Source: JBKJUK01 sp046590705 (GTDB lineage: Bacteria > Acidobacteriota > Thermoanaerobaculia > Gp7-AA8). From it: DNA of 13,050 nucleotides. The notes under the pieces were generated by a model. It had not been told where the DNA came from. It saw only the letters and a list, made by a program, of their open reading frames with translations, and did not search any database. Where the stretch lies: positions 1 to 13,050 of the forward strand of contig JBKJUK010000264.1 of NCBI GenBank assembly GCA_046590705.1, given 5' to 3'. The position numbers and the translations under genes were made by a program. Shown here piece by piece: positions 7,655 to 13,050 of this stretch; the stretch's first letter is position 1; each line of letters starts with the position of its first letter.

Positions 7655-10318
7655 ATGCCAGAGCCTTCCATCCCTACTTACGCCATCGAACGGGTCCTCG
7701 GACGAGGCGGGATGGGTGTGGTCTATCTAGCTCGCGACCTTCGCCTGGGCAGGCTGGTCGCTTTGAAGGTACTCGCAGACTTCGATCTCCCAGACACCGA
7801 TCGCACCACCCGTTTTCTCAGAGAGGCGCGTGCGGCGGCGGCGATCAGACACCCGAACGTAGCAACCATTTACGAAGCTGGACACAGCGACGAGCGGACG
7901 CCGTTCATCGCACTCGAATACTGCGAAGGGCAGAACCTGTCCAATCTCATTCGGCAGAAAGCGCTGGACGGCCGGGCATTCCTGAAACTGGCCGAACAGA
8001 TCGCTGCAGGTCTGGCAGCCGCTCATCGTAACAATGTGATCCACCGCGACATCAAGAGCGCGAACATCATGGTCGAGGCAGATGGCACTGCCAAAATTCT
8101 CGACTTTGGATTGGCGAAACTGCTCGAGCAGCAATACGGCACGGTTGACGATCCGACACTCGAATTTTCTTCTCACGACGGAAACTTCTTCGGGACCGTA
8201 CCCTACATTTCGCCTGAGCAGGCCAGAGGCATGCCCGCTGATGCGCGCAGTGATCTCTTCTCCACGGGCATTGTTTTCTATGAGGCCGTGACCGGCATCC
8301 TCCCTTTCCAGTCAGAAAGCCCTCTGGCAACCCTGGAGAAAATCAAGTTCGAGGAACCGATCGCCTTCGCGCCGATGGACCCGTCCTTCCCTCCCGAGGC
8401 CGCCGACATCATCTCCAGGCTTCTTCAGAAAAAGCCCGAGGACCGTTTTCAGACGGCCGAAGAGCTCGAAGAAGCGATTCGGGATCTGCGGGACCGGACC
8501 GCAACGATTCGCCCTCTGACCAGCGGGCGTCAGTCGACATTCGGCCGAACGGTGAGGCCGTCGCCTCTCAAAAAGTACGCAACAATCGGAATGGCCCTGG
8601 CCCTTCTGCTGATCATTGGGGCTGTAGCGCTGTACAAGGCCGGCCTGTTTCGCAGCGGAGCAGCGATCACGGCGCCTACCGCCATCCGCTCGATCGCCGT
8701 TCTTCCCTTCGCCAACCTGAGCAAGGTCGCGGAAGAGGATTTTCTGATCATCGGACTCGCTGACACGCTAGCCACGAGGCTTCAGCAGATTCCGGCCCTG
8801 CAGGTGCGCCCGACCTCTGCCATCCTCGAGTTCAAACGAGAGAAAGTCGATGCGCGCACCGCTGGCGAGAGACTCAAAGTGGACGGCGTGCTGGAAGGAC
8901 ACTTCCTGTCCTCCGGGAACCGGCTGCGAATCAACCTGCAGCTCACGGACTGCCGAACCGGCTACGGAATCTGGGCCGCAACCGTCGACGGACGCCGCGA
9001 CGATCTGATGAGTCTGATGGATCTCGCTTCGACGAAGGCGACTGCAGCGCTTCGTCAGAAGATCTCACAGGGTCCGGGAAGCACCGGTGGTTCCGAAGCG
9101 CGCAGCTCCAGCCCCGAGGCTTACGAGGCTTATCTTCGTTCGCGTGCTCTCACCGGAACGCTCATTCCGAAACAGCATGACGAGCAGATTCAGCTACTGG
9201 AGCGTGCCATCGAGTTGGATCCAGGCTTCGCTGCGGCGTACGCTGAGCTGGCCATCTCGATGTCACTCGGTCAGATCCGCGGACTCAACCGGAGAGATAT
9301 GGTTGTGGAAGCCGAACGTTACGCGCGGCAGGCCGTAAGACTCGATCCCAACCTGGCTGAGGCCCATCTGGCGCTGGGCCGAACGTTGATCCGTGTTCCC
9401 GGCCGATTCACGGAGGCCGTGCGCGAGAACCTCGCTGCCCTCAGACTGAACCCCAAGGAGTCGCAGGCTCTTTACACCATCGTCAGCTACTTCATCTCGA
9501 CGGGCGACGTCGAGAAGGCAGCCTGTCTCGGTAAGAAATTCGTGGAGAGCAATCCCACCTCCAACGACGCCAAGACCCGCGGATACTGGAACGTCAATTC
9601 CGTGGACGCGGCTGGAAGTCTGAGCCTCTCGCAACTCGCACTGGCCTCCCCGGAGACCCGTCTGGCGGGACACGACATGAGAGGGCTGGCCTTCCTTCTG
9701 AAGAATGATCTTCGCGCTGCTCGAAGGGAGCAGAAGCTGGCTTCAGGACTGTCGCCCCAGCACTTCTCTGGAAACAGTCTTCGAGCGATGATCGCTGCGA
9801 GCGAGAAAGACAGACCTGAGATGGAGAACGCCATCGCGGCGCTCTCCAGAGATGCAGAAACGAATCACTGGGTTGCGCAGCGAATTGGTCTGGCTTACGC
9901 GAAGATTGGTGACACCGACAAGGCCGTGGAGTGGTTTTCCCGTTCGGCGGCACTCGGAAATCACAGCTGGTATTTTCTGACACGTCATCCGTGGCTGGCC
10001 GGACTGCAGCAGAATCCGCGATTCCAGTACATCCTGTCGACCGTCAAACAGGATCTGGACGCCGTTGAAGACGACGTCATCGGAATTCACAATCTCATCT
10101 GCGGAAAAGGCAGCGTTCCGTCACGAGTGGCGAGTAGCCCGCATTTCTCGCAGGGTCTCGTCGCGAGAACGTGGAGAGCGGCCTGGATGCGAGACGTAGG
10201 GCCCTTTCGTGCCGAAGGCATCGTCGAACCTCTGTCGAGGAGCGAAAAGGTCGTGCAACGAAGCAGACCGGCCGCTATCCGCGTCCGCAGCAGAGACTCT
10301 GTCAGAAATGCGGGCTAG
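7655..10318 (+). CDS. Transmembrane Ser/Thr protein kinase with TolB-like domain and TPRs
   Basis: An 887-residue receptor-type kinase. The N-terminal cytoplasmic kinase domain is canonical: glycine loop GRGGMGVV (16-23), K38, HRDIKSAN (130-137), DFG (150-152) and SPE in place of APE (186-188). A juxtamembrane linker (about 281-308) leads to one membrane helix (about 309-327). The C-terminal part should be periplasmic: a TolB-N/FlgO-like domain starting SIAVLPFANLS (346-356) to about 470, then TPR-like repeats (about 485-620 and 735-770). This architecture is common, as far as I recall, in Acidobacteriota and relatives. An in-frame TAG directly precedes the ATG, and no Shine-Dalgarno is visible, so a short-leader or leaderless mRNA is possible. 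The last 75 or so residues are Arg-rich, unlike the family, and may be read-through of spacer sequence. The gene is divergent from the giant sigma-54 regulator, which may be a substrate or partner (inference). The signal sensed is unknown. Confidence 0.93.
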   Translation: MPEPSIPTYAIERVLGRGGMGVVYLARDLRLGRLVALKVLADFDLPDTDRTTRFLREARAAAAIRHPNVATIYEAGHSDERTPFIALEYCEGQNLSNLIRQKALDGRAFLKLAEQIAAGLAAAHRNNVIHRDIKSANIMVEADGTAKILDFGLAKLLEQQYGTVDDPTLEFSSHDGNFFGTVPYISPEQARGMPADARSDLFSTGIVFYEAVTGILPFQSESPLATLEKIKFEEPIAFAPMDPSFPPEAADIISRLLQKKPEDRFQTAEELEEAIRDLRDRTATIRPLTSGRQSTFGRTVRPSPLKKYATIGMALALLLIIGAVALYKAGLFRSGAAITAPTAIRSIAVLPFANLSKVAEEDFLIIGLADTLATRLQQIPALQVRPTSAILEFKREKVDARTAGERLKVDGVLEGHFLSSGNRLRINLQLTDCRTGYGIWAATVDGRRDDLMSLMDLASTKATAALRQKISQGPGSTGGSEARSSSPEAYEAYLRSRALTGTLIPKQHDEQIQLLERAIELDPGFAAAYAELAISMSLGQIRGLNRRDMVVEAERYARQAVRLDPNLAEAHLALGRTLIRVPGRFTEAVRENLAALRLNPKESQALYTIVSYFISTGDVEKAACLGKKFVESNPTSNDAKTRGYWNVNSVDAAGSLSLSQLALASPETRLAGHDMRGLAFLLKNDLRAARREQKLASGLSPQHFSGNSLRAMIAASEKDRPEMENAIAALSRDAETNHWVAQRIGLAYAKIGDTDKAVEWFSRSAALGNHSWYFLTRHPWLAGLQQNPRFQYILSTVKQDLDAVEDDVIGIHNLICGKGSVPSRVASSPHFSQGLVARTWRAAWMRDVGPFRAEGIVEPLSRSEKVVQRSRPAAIRVRSRDSVRNAG
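10145..10169. repeat. Perfect hairpin inside the 3' tail of the kinase gene
   Basis: Arms TTCTCGC (10145-10151) and GCGAGAA (10163-10169) with an 11-nt loop. It lies within the atypical Arg-rich tail of the kinase frame, 8 nt after a TAG in another frame (10135-10137). No T-run follows on either strand. It could be a weak bidirectional terminator between the converging kinase and nadA transcripts. Confidence 0.3.
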
Positions 10319-10330
10319 GCGCCCCGGCGC

Positions 10331-11335
10331 TCATCCGTCGACGTTGGCGGTTCTCTCGACTTCGAACATGCGCTGAAGAGCGCGCTCAGCGTTGCGTCGC
10401 GTCTCCTCCGGTACTTCGATCTCGTAGCGTAGGTGAAGCAACGAATCGCGCACATCTTCGAGCGTGGTCACCTTCATGAACGTACAGAGTTTGCAGCCCT
10501 TCACGAAGGTCTTTTCGGGTACTTCCATCGCCAGACGATCTGACAGACCGCATTCGGTGACTACCAGGAAACGCGAGGAGCTGTTCTCCTTCGCATACTT
10601 GACCATTCCAGCGGTGGACAGCACGGCGTCGGCAAGGCGCGCAACATCCGGCCTGCATTCGGGATGAACGAGAATTCTGATTTCTGGGTCGGCTTCCCGA
10701 ACCCTGGTCACTTCTTCCGGCGTGATCTGCTGATGCACGTAGCAGAAGCCATCCCAGGGAATGATGTTCTTGTCCGGCACCTGCAGCTGTACATGGTTCG
10801 CCAGGTTGCGGTCCGGAACGAAAAGGATGTTCCTGTTCGGCAGCGATCGGACCACGCGGGCCGCGTTGCCGGAAGTGCAGATGACATCCGATAGAGCCTT
10901 GACTGCGGCTGTGGTGTTCACGTAACTGACCACGGCAAGATCGTCGTGCACCTTTCTCAGTTCGTTGATCCGTTCTCGCAACTCCTCGGCCGGCGCGGAA
11001 TCTGCGAGCTGACAACCTGCGAGCAGATTCGGGAGCAGAACTTTGACCGTCGGGTTCACGATCTTCGCCGTTTCGGCCATGAAGTGAACTCCGCAGAAGC
11101 AGATCACGTCTGCCTCCTTCACTCTTGCAGCCATCAATGAAAGCTCGAGTGAATCACCGACGAAATCCGCGATCTTCAGGATCTCGGGCCTGTAGTAATT
11201 ATGCGCAACGATGATGGCGTTACGCTCTTTCTTGAGCTGGCGGATCTCTCCGTGCAGCAGCTCGAAACCGCGGACATCTTCCTCGGTGTATTCGAAGGTT
11301 TTCACCCGCTGAAGATCTTCAAGTAAGGTCGACAT
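10331..11335 (-). CDS. nadA: Quinolinate synthase NadA
   Basis: NadA makes quinolinate from iminoaspartate and dihydroxyacetone phosphate in de novo NAD synthesis, in the cytoplasm, using an oxygen-sensitive [4Fe-4S] cluster. The 334-residue length is normal. Family signatures include IIVAHNYYRPEI (41-52), DFVGDSLELS (57-66), FCGVHFMAETAK (80-91), VHPECRPD (223-230), TAGMVKYA (241-248) and TECGLSDRL (260-268). Cluster ligands are most likely C108 (AGCQLAD), C227 (HPEC) and C284 (KLCTFMK). C281 forms a CxxC with C284, as in NadA proteins where such a pair has been proposed as a redox switch. ATG start at 11335, with GGGAG 11 nt upstream. No nadB or nadC is in the window, so the gene stands alone here. 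It converges with the kinase gene (12-bp gap) and diverges from the Smr gene (83-bp gap containing a 9-bp hairpin). Confidence 0.97.
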   Translation of the reverse strand: MSTLLEDLQRVKTFEYTEEDVRGFELLHGEIRQLKKERNAIIVAHNYYRPEILKIADFVGDSLELSLMAARVKEADVICFCGVHFMAETAKIVNPTVKVLLPNLLAGCQLADSAPAEELRERINELRKVHDDLAVVSYVNTTAAVKALSDVICTSGNAARVVRSLPNRNILFVPDRNLANHVQLQVPDKNIIPWDGFCYVHQQITPEEVTRVREADPEIRILVHPECRPDVARLADAVLSTAGMVKYAKENSSSRFLVVTECGLSDRLAMEVPEKTFVKGCKLCTFMKVTTLEDVRDSLLHLRYEIEVPEETRRNAERALQRMFEVERTANVDG

Positions 11336-11369
11336 CTCGAAACATTCTCCCGTGTTCGATGGACAGATA

Positions 11370-11396
11370 GCAGGGGCGCGTTGCGTTCGCCCCTGC
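11370..11396. repeat. Nine-bp inverted repeat between nadA and the Smr gene
   Basis: Arms GCAGGGGCG (11370-11378) and CGCCCCTGC (11388-11396) are perfect, with a 9-nt loop. The repeat sits in the 83-bp divergent gap, 34 nt upstream of the nadA ATG and 22 nt before the longest Smr start. No T-run follows on either side, so a terminator is unlikely. An operator controlling both genes or a leader RNA hairpin are the alternatives. Confidence 0.45.
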
Positions 11397-11418
11397 GCGG
11401 CGACCTGGTCACATCATC

Positions 11419-11781
11419 ATGGACTGCGCGAACAATACCAGTTCCAGGCCACACTCGATCGACTACGTGCTCGGCTACCATGGCGATATGGATCCAGTCG
11501 ACGAGGATGATGACCATGAGCTTTTCGACATTCCAATCGGGGATGTGCTCGATCTCCACAGCTTTCAGCCCCGTGATGTGGTGCCGGCTGCCCTTTCGTA
11601 TCTTGAGGCCGCGCGCGAGGCGGGTTACCGCCAGGTCAGGCTGATTCACGGTAAAGGTATCGGAGTCCAGCGTGCCAACATCCGCCTGGCCCTCTCGAAA
11701 TTGGACTGGGTAGAATCGGCGACTGATAGTGACTGGTCAGCAGGTGGCTGGGGCGCTACCATCGTGACCATCCGCCCGTGA
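11419..11781 (+). CDS. Stand-alone Smr-domain protein
   Basis: A small protein made essentially of one Smr domain, the module found at the C-terminus of MutS2. Smr domains bind nucleic acid and some act as endonucleases on branched DNA or on RNA of stalled ribosomes. Signatures, numbered from the 120-residue form: VLDLHSF (43-49), RLIHGKGIGVQR (74-85) and GGWGATIV (109-116). The conserved LDLHG is LDLHS here; H47 and the HGKG loop are kept. Start is uncertain: ATG at 11419 is the longest choice, but the first 23 residues look unlike the family. The in-frame ATG at 11488 would give a 97-residue protein beginning MDPVDEDDD. Neither has a clear Shine-Dalgarno. No MutS2 core is in the window. The cellular target of this short form is not known to me. 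Confidence 0.85.
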   Translation: MDCANNTSSRPHSIDYVLGYHGDMDPVDEDDDHELFDIPIGDVLDLHSFQPRDVVPAALSYLEAAREAGYRQVRLIHGKGIGVQRANIRLALSKLDWVESATDSDWSAGGWGATIVTIRP

Positions 11782-11799
11782 TTCCAGGACTTCATTACC

Positions 11800-11828
11800 T
11801 TGTCACTGCAGCGGTGCGGTGACATACT
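11800..11828 (+). promoter_or_regulatory. Candidate promoter of the MglA-type GTPase gene
   Basis: TTGTCA (11800-11805), a 17-nt spacer and CATACT (11823-11828): 5 of 6 and 4 of 6 consensus matches. Transcription would start near 11835, about 26 nt before the ATG, leaving room for the AAGAGG site. It lies just after the Smr stop codon, so the GTPase probably has its own transcript even if Smr readthrough also occurs. Confidence 0.45.
11801..11824. repeat. 24-bp dyad TGTCAC-N12-GTGACA over the GTPase promoter
   Basis: The 6-bp arms (11801-11806 and 11819-11824) begin within the -35 hexamer and end within the -10 hexamer of the candidate promoter. This placement is what a repressor operator would look like. 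It may instead be a hairpin at the end of the Smr transcript, though it lacks a T-run. Confidence 0.35.
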
Positions 11829-11846
11829 CTTCCGACAGTCCACAAC

Positions 11847-11852
11847 AAGAGG
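11847..11852 (+). promoter_or_regulatory. Shine-Dalgarno site deciding the start of the GTPase gene
   Basis: AAGAGG followed by 8 nt and ATG at 11861. It favours this ATG over the in-frame GTG at 11819, which lies inside the promoter and lacks a ribosome site. Confidence 0.65.
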
Positions 11853-11860
11853 TTTCCAGA

Positions 11861-12958
11861 ATGGTTCTTTTCAATCACGCCACGCGTGAGATGACCGCCA
11901 AGATCGTCTACTACGGTCCGGGGCTCTGCGGTAAGACGACGAACCTGCTCGTCATTTTTGACAAGCTCGATCCCCAATCGCGCGGCAAGATGCTCTCGCT
12001 CGCCACGAAAACGGACCGCACCCTTTTCTTCGACCTGCTTCCGGTGGACATCGGAAAGGTCGGGAACTTCAACCTCAAAATTCAGCTCTACACCGTTCCC
12101 GGACAGGTCTTCTACAACGAGACTCGAAAGCTGGTACTCAAAGGTGCCGATGCGGTGGTGTTCGTGGCCGACTCGCAGCCGACAATGGTCGAGTCGAACC
12201 GCGACAGTTTCAATAATCTGATCGAAAATCTCGAGCAGAACCAGATCGACTTCAATGAGTTGCCGGTGGTCATTCAGTACAACAAACGTGACCTTCCCGG
12301 CGTGCTCCCTGTCGAGGAAATCCAGTCCCGTCTCGGCTTCGAAGGCTATCCGTTCATGGAAGCCTCGGCTCTGCGCGGCGATGGGGTCATGGAGACGTTC
12401 AAGCTGGTTTCCAAGATCACGGCCAAGCACCTGATCAAACGTCTCAGTGGTAAGGGTGGAAAGAGTGACCTGACCGAAGAGAGAAAACCAGGGAAGAAAG
12501 TGGCGGCCGGAGTTGCCGCCGTATCGGAAGAGGCAGCACCCGAAGCTTTCAGTCCCTCCGAAAATCCATTCGCCTCGCAGGAAGCGCCGTTCGAGGGCGA
12601 CGCCGCTCGCGAGTACGACAACGCCGAAGAAGTCTCGCTGGAGAAACTCCTGGAAGGTCGGGAACGGCCAGCCACCTTTGCTGGCAACTTCGCAGTACCT
12701 TTCGTGGAACCTGACAACGAGATCGAAGAACTGCCGGCCGATTCCGAGATTGCAGAGCACGAGCAGCCCGCCCCGCTGAAGTTCCCTGACGCTTCTCAGC
12801 AGTCACCCCGATCCGCTCCGGACGAAGGCGGCACGGACGGCGACGTTCTGAACGCAATGCGCGCCGACATCGAGGCGCTGCGGGAAGATCAGGCCCGGAC
12901 CAGACAAGCACTCCAGAAGATTGCGGAAGAAATCGGCAAACTTCTTTCAAAACACTAA
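11861..12958 (+). CDS. mglA: MglA-type small GTPase with long C-terminal extension and coiled coil
   Basis: A Ras-like GTPase of the MglA family, which in Myxococcus sets cell polarity and drives motility with its GAP MglB. The GTPase domain is residues 1-195: P-loop GPGLCGKTT (19-27), PM3 region YTVPGQ (77-82) with the T-x-P-G-Q form typical of MglA, NKRD (141-144) for guanine recognition, and EASA (167-170). Classical MglA ends near residue 195. This protein has 365 residues, with a basic patch (197-213), an acidic Ala/Pro/Glu-rich low-complexity linker (about 214-327) and a terminal amphipathic coiled coil (about 328-362). The start at ATG 11861 follows AAGAGG and gives the usual MglA N-terminus. 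No roadblock/MglB gene is in the window. The tail may mediate oligomerisation or localisation (inference). Its TAA overlaps the stop of a convergent gene. The gene symbol is a family-level call, not proven orthology. Confidence 0.92.
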   Translation: MVLFNHATREMTAKIVYYGPGLCGKTTNLLVIFDKLDPQSRGKMLSLATKTDRTLFFDLLPVDIGKVGNFNLKIQLYTVPGQVFYNETRKLVLKGADAVVFVADSQPTMVESNRDSFNNLIENLEQNQIDFNELPVVIQYNKRDLPGVLPVEEIQSRLGFEGYPFMEASALRGDGVMETFKLVSKITAKHLIKRLSGKGGKSDLTEERKPGKKVAAGVAAVSEEAAPEAFSPSENPFASQEAPFEGDAAREYDNAEEVSLEKLLEGRERPATFAGNFAVPFVEPDNEIEELPADSEIAEHEQPAPLKFPDASQQSPRSAPDEGGTDGDVLNAMRADIEALREDQARTRQALQKIAEEIGKLLSKH

Positions 12959-13050
12959 GGCACCAGCCGCCACAGATTGAACAGATACCGCTGCATCCAG
13001 CTCGTAAGCTGTTTCAGAAGTAAATCAGAGATCGGCGCGCGCGCAGCGCG
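12955..13050 (-). CDS. C-terminal end of an unidentified minus-strand protein, cut by the window edge
   Basis: A minus-strand frame entering from the right edge runs 31 codons to a TAG at 12957-12955. It ends with an aromatic, hydrophobic and basic tail: SWMQRYLFNLWRLVP. The stop codon overlaps by two bases the TAA of the convergent GTPase gene. The tail looks like the cytoplasmic end of a membrane-associated protein, but too little is visible to name a family. Evidence for coding is the open frame and tight tail-to-tail packing only; the stretch may also be non-coding. Confidence 0.4.
   Translation of the reverse strand, partial: RAARAPISDLLLKQLTSWMQRYLFNLWRLVP

Noticed and set aside
10319..10330. 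GCGCC/GGCGC mini-palindrome between kinase and nadA stops as a shared terminator
   Set aside because: The loop would be only 2 nt and no T-run follows on either strand.
11819..11860. Earlier GTG start of the GTPase, adding 14 residues
   Set aside because: No ribosome site, position inside the promoter and dyad, and the extra residues are absent from usual MglA N-termini. ATG 11861 has AAGAGG at good spacing.
11795..12760. Minus-strand open frame of 321 codons opposite the MglA-type GTPase
   Set aside because: The plus strand encodes textbook GTPase motifs and has a promoter and Shine-Dalgarno. The antisense frame mirrors its codons and has no recognisable domain.
13034..13050. GC-alternating stretch at the right edge, possible repeat or terminator
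   Set aside because: Simple alternating GC is expected in this base composition and fits the codons of the partial minus-strand frame. No T-run and not enough sequence to judge.

Overview
The window is gene-dense bacterial DNA of moderately high GC, with no RNA genes, mobile elements or CRISPR array that I could see. It holds six complete genes and two genes cut by the window edges. The mix fits a Gram-negative, environmental, large-genome bacterium. It includes two large eukaryotic-like Ser/Thr kinases, one with a TolB-like plus TPR periplasmic half, a sigma-54 activator, an extended MglA-type GTPase and an M61 peptidase with a PDZ domain. My best guess is Acidobacteriota or a neighbouring phylum. 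That is inference from gene content, not from a phylogenetic marker.

Layout: positions 1 to 7395 are read on the minus strand. In transcription order they are a 1760-residue multidomain regulator (7395 to 2113), a 102-bp gap with a terminator-like hairpin and a promoter, an M61 peptidase that starts with TTG (2010 to 277), and an unidentified partial gene whose TTG start overlaps the peptidase stop (287 to the left edge). A 259-bp divergent intergenic region (7396-7654) separates the regulator from a plus-strand transmembrane kinase (7655-10318). The kinase converges with nadA (minus, 11335-10331), only 12 bp apart. nadA diverges from a small Smr-domain protein (11419-11781). That is followed by an MglA-type GTPase (11861-12958) with its own promoter. 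The GTPase stop codon overlaps, tail to tail, the stop codon of a partial minus-strand gene running off the right edge.

The centre of interest is the divergent signalling pair. The 1760-residue protein joins, in one chain, a Ser/Thr kinase domain, an AAA_16/STAND-like ATPase, a long TPR array, a GAF domain, a coiled coil, a complete sigma-54-activating AAA+ module (GAFTGA intact) and a Fis-type helix-turn-helix. It could in principle sense, integrate signals, phosphorylate, activate sigma-54 polymerase and bind DNA. Its kinase domain has lost the glycines of the P-loop and the Arg of HRD but keeps Lys, Asp, DFG and APE. The divergent neighbour has a canonical kinase domain, a single membrane helix and a TolB-like/TPR half predicted to be periplasmic. 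A plausible but unproven model is that the membrane kinase senses the envelope and the soluble protein carries the response to sigma-54 promoters. The other genes (NAD synthesis, Smr nuclease-like protein, peptidase, GTPase) look like separate transcription units.
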